Shown: one piece after another, positions 48,739 to 59,520 of the stretch
Numbering within the stretch: position 1 is the first letter of the stretch
How the letters are laid out: each line of letters opens with the position of its first letter
Assembly: GCF_031143425.1 (NCBI RefSeq)
Contig: NC_090439.1
Location: 646,351,465 to 646,415,464 of the forward strand
Direction: 5' to 3'
From: Pleurodeles waltl
Lineage: Eukaryota > Chordata > Amphibia > Caudata > Salamandridae
Length of the DNA: 64,000 nt
Made by a program: the position numbers and the translations under genes
Notes under the pieces: model-generated
Told to the model about the DNA's origin: nothing
The model's input: only the letters and a program-made list of their open reading frames with translations
The model's database searches: none

Positions 48739-51240
48739 CTAAATGTAAAATGTTCAGAAAAATGACAAATTAATACACCTTTTTTTAAATTTGAAACTAC
48801 TGTAATAAAACTGCAAATTATTTCACGATCACAAAGAAATAAATGAGGATGTAGATTCAGATGGATTTAGATTTGTATCTTGGAAAAAATGGCATGTGAT
48901 TTGAAGCCATCTCCAGAAAGTACGCAATGCCCATTATCTTAAGATAAATGTAAACCAATAACCACATAGAAGAATTCAGTTCGATAAAAAAAATGCTTTA
49001 TTTAAAATATATTGTACGAACTAAAACATTTTCCTAGATCCGGAAAAACTACCTCCACAGTCCATCCACTCGAACACAAGACAAAAAAGTGGAGGGTATA
49101 AAACCACAGACAAATGAATAGATCAAGAGTAGACGGAGACAGAACTGCATTCAGTTAGTAAAAAAACAATTTCTAAATCTTTCCTGAAAGCAGAGTCTGA
49201 TTGAATGAGCGCAAATAGATTGGCAACGAATTCGAAGCTGGATCGGCAAACAAAGAAAATATCCGACCCTCTATTCGGGCCCGAAAAACCATGGTATCAC
49301 AAGAAAAGGAGTGTTCTTAGACTAAAGGCTGCATGAGGAAAGGTAATGGTGAAACTTCATTTGTAGATCAAAAGGACCAAAGCTCCGGCTTTGGGAGTTT
49401 GTTTTAATAAACGAAAAAAAATGCTGGAAAAAAATGCATGACGGAGTCATCCGTCAAACTTTTCCTGCTAATGTATATCGATGTCCACTGAGCCAGCAGA
49501 CAAGCTTAAATTTGGTATGTGGGGTAAAGGTAGGGTAGTGGCATTAAAGCCCTGCACGACCCTGTCTGTTGAGCTGTAATCAGGCCCTTTGTCTAGTGTA
49601 AAACAGTGGGCGAAAAGCTATGGTTTGGATCACGACCCCAAGTGATTTCCAATGGTTAGGCTACTGGCATGCATTCAGCCCGTCAACTTTTGAGTGTCTG
49701 ATTGCGGGCAGTATGTCTGAAAATCAGACTGGCACAGCTTTCCAAGCTCACTATTGACAAGTTCATGAATTTTAAAAAGTTGTGAATTTGCATCTGTTAA
49801 AGGAGTACTTCTACGGATGAAAACTGCTACATCTTTGCTAAACTAGTCACAATATATTTTAGTGTCTGATCCAAAAAATGAACAAGTTAAAACCACTTAG
49901 TGAAAGCACAATGAAGAAAGAAAAACAACACAGACATAGCAGACCCAATTCAGGGTGCCCAGATTCAACTACCAAGCCAAGAATGCATTTATTTAGGAGT
50001 GTCGCATCCCAAATATCCACGTGAAGCTACACCCCTGCTTGGAACCCGAAAGCCAATTGAGATCTGTTAGGATGGATGACACTGAGGAACGTGGAGAAAG
50101 ATTAAGGACCAGATAAATCACTGCATTTTGAAGAGGCCAAATGGAATGTTACCTTTTTGGCAACCAGGATGATTGCTGGTACAATGGCATAAGAGAATAA
50201 AAATGACTTGCTATCTAATTGGTAGGAAACTTATACGTCTCCATTGGGTATAAAAGGGCTTGAGGTAGTGAAACTAAAAGTAAATATGAAAAATTAAAAA
50301 TAATGAAAACATTGATTTCTACCCTTGCAGAAATAAACAATAACATGGATGGCAGTAAGCAATTCGGAAATCAGATGTCATCATAACACAATAAATCAGT
50401 AAGTGTTATGAGATTTTCAAGAGAATGTTACTTCAGGGGCTTGCGGGCACTTGAAAGGGATAATAGTAAATTAATTGATCACCATAAAAGTACTCTGGGA
50501 CTCAATAGAGTAAACCCAAATAAACATTGTATTTGTAATAAAGATGTCCTGTTTGTAATTTAAGGAATGGAGAGATTGTTTGGGCTGATGTTTAGCCGTT
50601 GTTAAACCCTAGTGTTATATAATATGGGTTGTAATACCCAAAACATTTTTTTTTCTTTTTAGCGATTCGTTGTGTATAAAGTATTCTTTGTCCTGTTGAA
50701 GGTGGGGTGAACCATCGAAAAGACCACTGAAATGCTGCATCAACACTTCTATATAAACACTTGTATATGAGTAATTGTAATTTTTTTTGCATAATGAACT
50801 GTGCAATAGGTTTTATTAACAAACGTTTTTATGCAAAAATCAATTAAGGACACATATAAACATTTTTGTATGAGCAATTGAAATTGACTGTGTAGTTTTT
50901 ATTGTATAATATTGTGCATGAGGTTATATAAACAAAAGGTTTTATGTAAATAATTAATGGAAAAAGTAAAAAATATGGAGAGACTGATTTGTGTATATGT
51001 GTGTATATTTTATTAAGCTAATGTACGAGTACAATAATAAATGAAAGTATTATTATAAATAAGAAAAGGGTTGAAACAGGTGTGTTTATTACTGTATGAA
51101 AGGTTTTAATATGGGTAGAACATAACCCCTACATTACAATTGATAAATAGTAGCGGAGTGCCAGCAATGCTCTTTGGGTTACATACCAAAACATCCATAA
51201 AGGGAGCTTTGTGTTTGTGTATATAAATTAACTCTGTTCC
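48739..51240. other. AT-rich sequence upstream of the KIF20A exon
   Basis: I looked here on the minus strand for an exon with the RVRP motor-start motif and did not see one. The stretch 48985-49430 may be an old insertion (an AT-rich edge and 'ttttaataaacg' at its right side), but this is not certain. Confidence 0.45.
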
Positions 51241-51319
51241 TTTATTAGTATGGGGATTCCGCTCTTAGTTTTTGGTGAAATCTTTTTCCAGTCATTAAGA
51301 TACAAGTTAACCATGTCTG

Positions 51320-51800
51320 TGCATGGGTCAGCCAGGAGCTGACCCATGCCACGGCGCATATGTGCGGCAGACGGCCCATGGCTGTCCAAGCACACGGTAC
51401 AGGAAAAGCCTCTGGTGCGGGCACCAGAGGGATTTTATTCCGCCAATAAACAGCCTCAGAAGCTGGGGAAAAGCTTCCCCAGCTCCTGAGGCTGTTTTTG
51501 GTTTTCAGTGAAATGACAACCAATGTGCATGGTGTGCTGACAGAATTTTACTGAAAACTAAAGTGTAATGAGCCGATCGGCTAATTTCACTTTCAATGCC
51601 TCAGTGATCAGGGGGCTATCTCAGCCTCCCCGAGTACCGAGGCAGTCAGAAGAGGGATCACTGGAAGGTGGAGAATCTCCCTTTGCAATGGTACCCTTCC
51701 CTAGTGGATCCCTGCTTGAGGATCGCCGCAGGAGGGCGATCCCCAGGAAGGGATCCACTCCACTAGATACAGTGGGGGAGATGTTTGCTCCCCCAAAAAT
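51320..51800. repeat. Dense chain of perfect hairpins
   Basis: The inverted repeats, in order, are as follows. GCATGGGTCAGC is at 51321-51332 with 51338-51349, and CCTCTGGTGC at 51409-51418 with 51421-51430. A 50-base hairpin at 51448-51497 has 12- and 10-bp arms and one mismatch. GTTTTCAGT is at 51501-51509 with 51550-51558. A palindrome AGCCGATCGGCT (51571-51582) is flanked by AAAGTG and CACTTT. CAGTGATC is at 51602-51609 with 51656-51663. A nested hairpin at 51703-51759 has 11- and 8-bp arms. GGGGGAG is at 51774-51780 with 51788-51794. No gene is present. Confidence 0.9.
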
Positions 51801-51809
51801 TCAGTCTTT

Positions 51810-52830
51810 CAGCCCCTTCGGGGGTCAGATGGGGGCAATAGCTCCCGATCTGCCCTACCCTGTTGGGGCAGAAAGACCACTAGGCACCAGGGATGTTTTT
51901 TTAATACATAGGGGTGAGGCTGCCAAAAATAGGCATGCCAATGCCCCAACCTGCACCCCATAAACTAATGGGAACAGTCTTTCTGCCCCCCGGGGGCAGA
52001 TGGGGGTTATTACCCACGATCTGCCCCACTAGGGGGGGGGGGGGGGGAGGTGGGTGGAGTCAGGAGCAGAAAGTCTACTAGGCATCAGGGATTTTTTTTT
52101 TTATATACATAGGGGTGGGGGTTGCCCAAAATGAGCATGCCAGTGCCCCAACCCACCCTCAAACTAACTGGAACAGTATTTCAGCCCCTCCCCCCCAGGA
52201 GGCAGATGGGGGTTATTACCCCCATAATGCCCCAGGGTGCAGCAAGCCCACTAGACACCAGAGATTTTTTTATTTTTTTTTATACGCAGAGATGGGGCTG
52301 CCCAAAATGGGCATGCCAATGACCTCATCCCCTTTACACAAATAGGCACAGTCTTTCTGCCCCCCTTTGGGGCAGATGAGGGTTATTGCCCCTGATCTGC
52401 CCCCCCCCCCCCCCCGGGCCAGAAAGCCCACTAGATACCAGGGAGTATTTGTTTTGTTAGAGTAGGGGTGGGGGTGCCCGAAACTGGCATGGCAATGATT
52501 TCACCCCCCATGAAAATGGGCACAGGCTTTCTCCCCCTTCCCACCAAGGGGCAGAAGGGGATTTGTACCCCTGATCTGACCCTCAGGGGAGTAAAAAAGT
52601 CCACTAGACACCAGGGAAGAATATTTAAAAAGAAAAAAAAAAAAAAAAAAAAAGAGAGAGGGATGTGGGGCATGGCCATTTCCCCTACCTTCAATAAATA
52701 GGGACAAAGTCTTTCTGCCCCCTGTGGGGCTAAATGGGGGTAATTACCCCCCAATCTGCTCCCCAAGCGGGAAGACAGCCTACTAGGTGGCAAGGTAGGG
52801 GATGCCCACCATCATGGGCATGGTTATACC
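51810..52830 (+). repeat. Tandem array of six hairpin-bearing units, about 170-205 bp
   Basis: Each unit has a core of GGGGCAGAT, a G run, TTATTA, a C run and ATCTGCCCC, itself an inverted repeat (for example 51993-52001 with 52019-52027 and 52369-52377 with 52395-52403). Around it are 'cactaggcaccaggg' and 'ggcatgccaatg'. Cores lie near 51825, 52000, 52204, 52371, 52551 and 52728. G and C runs of 14-18 bases occur. The array follows the hairpin chain directly. Confidence 0.88.
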
Positions 52831-53080
52831 CCCACAGGGGTAACAGAATCACTGTTGCCCTGAAAAGGGGGGGTGGGGGGGGGGGGGGAAACAGTGTTTC
52901 TGCTTCCCCTGCAGACTAAAGCATCTCATCCTAATGGAAAGCCAGAGGACATTTGACTCTTTCGGGTGTTGATTTTATATATGGTCCAGGAGAATTTGGC
53001 TAACTCCCAGTATTGTTACACTTACAATGGTGAATGGCTGCACTTTCAGGGTGCTTCAGTAACACCCCACAACATTTTTT

Positions 53081-53482
53081 TTTATCCACAATGCCCTGTA
53101 AACCTCCAACTTTGCCTGACGTCATGCATTTTCCCTACAGTTCTGTAATGGAAACTTCCAGAATCTGCAGAGCTCCACAAAAGTCCTACCACCTAGCATT
53201 GCCGATAAAAACTCTGCCCACTTGTGTGACTGGGCCTAGCTCCAGTGACAGGAACTGACGCAACAGAGGTCAATAGGAGTCACCACGCTAGGGCTCCCAT
53301 TGTCCTTGGCTTGATCCGCTCCTACTGCAGCACTAGGCCCAGCCACACAAGTGGGACAGCAGTTTTATCAGCAGAGGAGCGGAATGCTGGGTGGTAGGAT
53401 TCCGGAAGTTTCCATCACAGTAATATAAGGAAACTGCGTCATTTCAGGCAAAGCTTGAGGTTTGCAGGGCATTGTGGATAAA
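53081..53482. mobile_element. 402-bp foldback element with about 190-bp inverted arms
   Basis: The outer 18 bases TTTATCCACAATGCCCTG (53081-53098) are repeated perfectly in inverse at 53465-53482. Inside, the arms share 'aaacctc', 'tttgcctga', 'tttcc', 'atggaaacttcc', 'ccacttgtgtg' and 'ctgggcctag' in the same order, with some gaps. Together the arms fill nearly the whole element. There is no coding capacity. It looks like a foldback or MITE of unknown superfamily. Target duplications are hidden by flanking T and A runs. Confidence 0.88.
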
Positions 53483-54110
53483 TAACCTTAGTGGGATCCA
53501 TGCAAGTCACAACATCCTGGATTTCCCTAGGTGTCTGGTTTTCGAAAAGGTACAGGTTAGCTAGGTTTCCCTAGGTGCCGGCAGAGCTAGGGTCCAGAAT
53601 TTAGAGTGAAAAAAAATAGACACTTTCAATTGGAGCACCTCTTCCCTATTTTTCTAAAAAAAAGAAAGAAAAAGAAACTCTAAATTTTGCGTGTTTTCTC
53701 AGTCCCCTTCAGAGGAATTCACAAACCCTGGGCACCTTTCGAATCCCCAGGATGTTTGGAAGAAAGGACACAAATTTCGGTGTGGATAACGTGCACAAAA
53801 AGTTGTGGAGGCAGGGATATATAGATCTCCTACCATTTACCTTGGCGTGAAGAGAAATATTTCTTCAGAATACTTTGTATTCTACTTAATATTCTAGGAT
53901 AAGGTAATATGTTTTCGCTCCTTTGGGGTGGAAACTTATCCTTGACTAGCCCATCCCAGGGGATTATTTTGTTACTGAGGAATCAGTCCCCCATTTTCCG
54001 AGAATGGTGTTTACTCATTCTTGTATTTCCACTTGAGGTATTGCGGACAGAGGAACTTAAGTGGGGTTGCCGCATGGTAGACAGGAATTTTCAAATATCT
54101 CTGTAGTTGA
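53483..54110. other. No recognised features
   Basis: Nothing supportable was seen. The right part may be the decayed end of the L1-like fragment that follows. Confidence 0.4.
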
Positions 54111-55165
54111 TGCTGTTTTTAGTGAAACATCATTGTGGTTCTATAACCAATCAGTTTAGGATTACAGACAAGAGGAACAAGAAGCTCTGGTTAGAAAAAC
54201 TGATCTTTCATTTTCCCAAAGGAGGAATTATCAGAGAACATTTCTGCACTAATGTTGTAAAATCTATAGGAAGCAATTAGGAAGAGCACAAAATAGTATT
54301 TTCCAGTAGAAACGGGCTATACCCTCTCCTTTCCATGAACGATTTAACTACAAGGTTTTAGCTGTGGTCCCTTTGTATTCCAAATAAAAGTGATGATTTT
54401 AGAACTATTTTGTCAAAAAGTGAGTAGTAAGACAGGAAGTTCGTGCAGTAGAAAAGAACATTATTTAAGGGTAAACCATGCATGTTAACAATTGCTACTC
54501 TTCCTATAATGAATATGGGCAGCATCTTCCATCTATTTAGTATAGACTTAAGCTTATGTATTAGAGGGGTGTAGTTTATTTGTGCAGCGTAGACCTCTGT
54601 GATTTTGATCCCAAGGTATCGTAATGATTGAGGCAGTACTGATTTGTTGGTATTGGAAAGTAAGGCTTCGGTTTTATTGGTGTTCCCCTTGTAAACGTTT
54701 AGGGCCATCATTTAAGCTATGAATTCAAACACTTTTGCAATCACGAAGTTGTCGGATTTGAGGTACAACACTGGATCATCTGCATAGAGTTTCCAACTAG
54801 GTGCCCCTGGAATTGCCTCTTCGGTATTCTCAATAGCTCTTAGTGCACACCGCTAAGGGTTCAATAAATATCGCAAATAAGGTCAGAGAGAGAGTCACAC
54901 CTGTCTAGTACCTCTTTTTGTTGCTGTAGATTCTGTGACCTTCTGAGAACTAGGGTTGTTATTTACCTGATGGGTTGGTCAAGGAAACACATTCTTTCCA
55001 TAACTTTCAAAAGACATTTCTAACCCACCAGGTCAAAGGCCTTCTCTTCATCAAGCTATATAACTGTTGGAGGGAGTTTTGCTGATTGTAAAATAGTCTA
55101 CTGGTTCAATCACAATATGTACATTACAATGTAATTGGTGAGTGACTATGAGCCCATTCCAATCT
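54110..55165 (-). mobile_element. L1-like fragment covering the reverse transcriptase
   Basis: On the minus strand the conserved RT blocks appear in order from 55055 down to 54358. The fragment begins where another L1-like 3' end stops (about 55170), so the two are separate copies in the same orientation, one probably inserted in or next to the other. Confidence 0.75.
54358..55056 (-). pseudogene. L1-like reverse transcriptase remnant
   Basis: LDEEKAFDLVG (55055-55024) is motif A with its aspartate. LYADDPVLYL is the catalytic motif, with YADD at 54775-54786. After a stop, the open part at 54711-54358 has SLRYLGIKI, LNRWKMLPIFIIGRVAIVNM and SSLLFGIQ, the typical L1 thumb region. Several stops and frameshifts separate these blocks. 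The catalytic YADD is preserved, but the protein could not be made. The L1 or related Tx1 group is the best fit. Confidence 0.8.
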
Positions 55166-55169
55166 TTGT

Positions 55170-56570
55170 TCATTTTTTTCCCCAGTTTTATTTATGCAAT
55201 GTAAAACAACTTATACATAATCACACCATACATTAGCATCACTTCATAAACAATACATCTCGTCTCGCCCTACCAGATATGATATCTATTCCATGTCAGC
55301 ATTTCAATCCGCACCCTTTTACAGAGTGCTATAGTACAGTGCGTATGTTCGAGCTACACAGAAGTGACTGCATAATAGCCCATTACAAGACGTAACATAT
55401 TTGAATGTAGTAGAAGTGAGCAAGTCTATAATATCAATCATAGTGCATAGTACATTGAATTTTAACAATTAAAGGGTGATACTGCAATGCATGTTACCAG
55501 GTTCAAAACATGCAGAGAGAACAGCTGTCGCGTTCCAACGGACCAGACAAAAGCATTCGTGCGGTACTTGCTCTTAGAAGGGTTAGCAGACATCCAGCAC
55601 ACGGTTATACATGGTAAATCTATCGAGGAGGGGCAGAGGTCCCATAAAGGAGAGTAGAGCAGAAGGGAGAGGGGCAGGTAGTCTTCCAACCACATTCAGC
55701 CTCACATCCACCACCACCACCAATTTACCGCCCAAAAGGGCATGTCTGCATCTGCACCCAGCTATTGGGATTCATCTGCTGAGGAGTCCCCCATCTTTCC
55801 CCACGGGCTCTCCATGCAGCCCCTCAATCATCCCACACCAGGCTTCCAAATCCCGCTCAGCGTGCTCATCCATACGTATCTTATGGAAGCAACATTCCTC
55901 CGCAGTCTCCCACTCAATGAGATCAGACAGCCATTATCATGCATCGGGGGGGGGGGGATTGGGTTTGCCCACCGGATCGCAATGCGCACCTTGGCCAAAA
56001 CAAGCCCCAGGTGCGCAAATCTGTACACCATTTTACACCCTTTTTTTAGGAATGGGGAGTAGTTCCAGCAAGCAGTGACTCATTATTACCTTCGCTCTCA
56101 TAGCCGTCACATCCTTCAGTGTCTGCACTATCTGGCACCAAGAGGGTAGGATAGAGTTACATGCCCATGTGACGTGCCCAAAAATGGCTGGGGACGTGCC
56201 GCAGTGAGCACATCTGTCAGGTCGTGTTGGGAATAGTCTGAAGGCATTGCGGTGTCAGGTATGCTCTGTGCAGATAGTAAAATTGTGTCAGTTTCAATCT
56301 AGCATTGCTAGTCCAATCCCACACTAGTGAGCAGGCCCTGATCCATTCCCCATCAGTATGTGAAGTTCCCAGGTCCCCATCCCACATAGCTCTTGTCCCA
56401 TTTATGTTTATCTGCCTATCCCTTTTTAGAGTCTTGTAGATGTGGGAGAGTAGACCATTGTCGCAACCCGTGTCAATAAGAGCTGTCACGAGGTGGGATT
56501 CAGTAGGCTCTGCATAAAAATTCTAATGGAACTAATTTCATATTAGCCTGTGTTTCCTAGCAGTGCATGT
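55170..56570 (-). mobile_element. L1-like 3' fragment with polyadenylation signal
   Basis: It contains the ORF2 C-terminus (56489-55830) and a 3' untranslated region ending with AATAAA (55187-55192) and a short A run (55173-55179) on the minus strand. The copy is 5'-truncated, as is usual for L1. Confidence 0.75.
55830..56489 (-). pseudogene. L1-like ORF2 C-terminal region with zinc-knuckle-like motif
   Basis: The first part has LSHIYKTLKRD and LTQFYYLHRAYLTPQCLQ. A frame continuation gives RCAHCGTSPAIFGHVTWAC (56220-56160), with the C-x2-C, H and C spacing of the L1 C-terminal motif. The last part (56031-55828) reads LGLVLAKVRIAIRWANP and ends near a proline run. A frameshift or stop lies near 56217. 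The polymerase part is absent upstream. Confidence 0.75.
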
Positions 56571-57340
56571 AAACACATTTTGGGACAACAATGCAAATGA
56601 ATAACGGTTTTCATGAGAGAGGGTGAGGGAGGTACTAGCCCAGATGAGAACTATTTGAAATGAAGTACAGACTGAGAAATAATTCCAGTGATATTGTAGA
56701 CAGCCAGTTTGGTCTTTTGCCTGGCACTAGGTCCCATCTGTGGTGTGACTTTTGCCTCGGTCTTTAAGAACTTGTGCTCTCATCCTTTAAAGGGTGCTGC
56801 TGGAGGTTCTGCAATGCTGTTGCTCTGGGTTTTGGTAACAAGTGTCTTTGAAGTAGGGGCGTGAACTAGGCATTGTTAAAATGCTTCTGTTGTGTCCTCA
56901 CCAGACCTGGTATGGTGCTGGGCTGCAGCTTGGCGCAGGGTTTCGAGAGCTAACAATAAAGTACACACATGTGGCACTTTTTAGGGTACGGGGCATGCCT
57001 CATTGGCCCCACCCATGTATTTTACTTCCTGGGGTCAGGTGACCCTTTGGGCAAAACCACGTTTTTTTGCATACACTGTGGTGTGGGTGGGGGCGTTGGA
57101 AATCGAAATATCCCCCTCTGGCTTAACCAATACTACACTTCTCCCCACCTTAGATAGAAAGAAAGTCTCTGTAAGCAAGCCTATCATTCAAAAATGTTTG
57201 GCATTTTTCGGTTGCAAAAACATTTGGATCAATATCAAAACATTTGTATTACACCATTTAAAGGATATAGACTTTCACCGGCTGGAGTTTTCGGCCTGCA
57301 GTGGTCATCAAACTACCATTACATAGTTCTGGAACATCTA
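56571..57340. other. Unassigned sequence left of the Gypsy-like element
   Basis: The 3' LTR of the Gypsy-like element would be expected here or just to the right, but I could not recognise its ends or a polypurine tract with confidence. Confidence 0.35.
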
Positions 57341-57739
57341 TGGCTGGCGGGCCTGGACTGCGGAGTGTCTGCCGGGACTTACAGCTGCGTACTCACAGTT
57401 CAATGATCTGGTGTCTTCAGGGGCACTATGTAGAGTCTGGACCGAAAACAACAGTCTGGGTTTGCTCAGGCACCTGTAGGGCAAAGCGAGTGGCACATCA
57501 GCTCCTTCCAAATGATCATAGTCTGGATAATGTGAATCAGCCGGAGGTAGTCCACTTCCCCACACATCCTGTCGTCTGTCAGGGTGGCACAGCATTGTTT
57601 AAACTATGAAGCATTACGGGTGACTGTTTCCTCGCTTCTTCCAGCAATCAGTATGGTTCCTTGAACATGGGTGATGCATCACTGCCGGGGTTTGAGCGAG
57701 AGTCAGAATTTTCTTCCAGGGTGACTGTCTTTTATGAGC

Positions 57740-58505
57740 ACCTGCTCCCCTGTTTGGAGGGTGGTAGGGTTGGCACTCTGGCATTTTGAAATATTTTGAT
57801 TCTGAGCACACCTCGGAGAGAGAGCTTGATTGCCCAGTTGGTGTGCCTCTGCCTATATGAGGTGGTGCTGGTTGGCGTCTTTAGCTCACCGCTTGAAACA
57901 GAGCAGGCTGGGGGATAGACATAGGTTGGTGAGGGGGCAGTCAGGCAATAGTCTTTCAGGAAAGCATATTTTGTTTCTCCACACAGTTTTGTTCTGCCTG
58001 TGCAATACAAATTGTCTTGATAATAGTCCTCATGAAACTTTTCACTTCCCCATTTGTCTGGGGCCATCAATGGGTAGTTTTGCAATGTTTGGTTCCTTGA
58101 TACATGAGGTGGCTGGCAAATTCTTGCTCATGGTCTGTTCTTTGATAAGGCTGTGGGTGGCCATGATCTTTTCTTGCTTGGTACTACGCCTTCGGATGAG
58201 GTTGATCCAAACCACCTCCACTTCTGGGTATTTGCAATGGTCATCAATGAGCAGGTGATGACCATCGAGGAGGCTTTTGAAGTCCAATATTGCATGGTGC
58301 ATGGGCATATCGGGGATAATTTCTGTGATGAGTGGAGGAGGGTCGGGCCCGCCTGTCAGTGTTAGAGACTGTACTGCCTGACAGTTTTCCAATTGGTCAT
58401 CCAGGCCTTGGAAACACACCATGGGGTGGAGCCAATTCTTTGTCTTTACTATCCGCTGGTGGGATCCATGCACAAGGTCAGTGACTGGTTGTGTTAGGCT
58501 AGACA
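57740..58505 (-). pseudogene. Gypsy-like integrase remnant
   Basis: The N-terminal zinc region is visible as VHGSHQRIVKTKNWL and ENCQAVQS, with the second cysteine replaced by valine. The core has LDFKSLLDGHHLL and HCKYPEVEVV, where the first catalytic aspartate lies. The second aspartate block is degraded after THSLIKE. The C-terminal part (about 57830-57740) reads RIKIFQNARVPTLP. Short frameshifts occur. The enzyme would insert element DNA; this copy lacks key residues. Confidence 0.75.
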
Positions 58506-58549
58506 GTATGCGACTAATGTGAGATGTAGACAAGTGGCTGCGCCAAATG

Positions 58550-58700
58550 CATATATCTTCGTGGTTGTGGGGTGAAGTATCGGCAGCGTGGGTAGAGCTT
58601 GGTGCATTGTTAGCAGCATTATGTTAAAGGATGCTCAGGTATCGATGAGGGCCATGAGGGTGTAGCCTTCAATGGTGAATCAGCAGCAGGGTGCTGTGTG
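58550..58700 (-). pseudogene. Gypsy-like aspartic protease remnant, active site interrupted
   Basis: FTIEGYTLMALIDT is followed by a TGA stop (58635-58637) and then ASFN. The pattern is the DTGAS active site of retroelement proteases, with the glycine codon turned into a stop. A following KIYAFGAATCLHL (58566-58528) is the usual end of this protease region. Immediately after it the sequence jumps to integrase. Confidence 0.65.
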
Positions 58701-58840
58701 AGTGCTGCTTTGGGTTGGCTCCACAGAATGGATCCCATGTACCATACCTTCTGAAGGGTCATAGTCAGTATTGTCCTCCTCCTGCAGCATGACGTCGACT
58801 TGGTTGGCTGGCTTCATGTTGGGTCCTTTAGGAATGGGGG

Positions 58841-59500
58841 TTAAGCACATCCTCCTTTTTGTTGGACAGTGCCCTGTGGAAGAGGCACCACTTGGGAGAT
58901 ATTTCTGGTAAGCGCCTGGGTGACCCGATAGACGGGGTCAGTCTTTATGGTACATTGGAGTGCTGTTTCCATATGAGCTGCTCTGGATTTCCAGAGCTCC
59001 TTGAACCTGCCCAGTGTGAGGATGTCTGCCATAGTCATTCGGGGAACCTGAAGAATGTGTTCCCAAAGTTCGGCCGATGAGCACCCCCAGATGAACTGTG
59101 CTCTGATTTCGTCCTGGTCATCTGGGAAGTTCAGGTGCTTGTAAGTTCTCGTAGCCAGGTGTGGACTCATCTACGGACTCTTTCAGGGCATCCTGAGCTT
59201 GGCGGATTAGAAATTGCTTGTAACGTGGTTAGTGAGTGGCTAGAAGTGTGCAGTGAGCACTGCTTTGAGGGCGGACGGTGGGCCTGCTTCCACTACTGTC
59301 TTGCTGAGTTTGTGTACGGTTTTGCCACCTACCTGTAAAAGCACTGGGCGTCTCATGTCTGCCTCTAATTTCACCGCTGCAAAGTATGCCTCAAGGCATT
59401 CTATCCAAGACTTCCAATTGGCTGCTTGGGATGAGAGGGAGTTGGTAACAATGAACCATTTGAGGGCCAGGACTGACATCTTAGAGGCACATTGGTACTA
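58841..59500 (-). pseudogene. Gypsy-like gag remnant
   Basis: The upstream frame (59479-59240) has WKSWIECLEAYFAAVKLE and RRPVLLQVGGKTVHKL, the usual gag core. The downstream frame (59170-58841) has FPDDQDEIRAQFIWGCSS and ILTLGRFKELWKSR, the later part of the same domain. They are separated by a frameshift and a short loss around 59200. The protein would form the particle around element RNA. Confidence 0.75.
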
Positions 59501-59520
59501 TCCAAAACACGTTTTTGCCA

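Larger units (their letters stand above)
57340..59520 (-). mobile_element. Ty3/Gypsy LTR retrotransposon, internally deleted
   Basis: On the minus strand the order is gag, protease, then integrase and its C-terminal part, with the whole reverse transcriptase and RNase H missing between protease and integrase. LTRs were not identified on either side. Confidence 0.78.

Noticed and set aside
48542..48742. Plus-strand open frame over the KIF20A exon
   Set aside because: It is the antisense shadow of a minus-strand exon with clear splice sites and family motifs.
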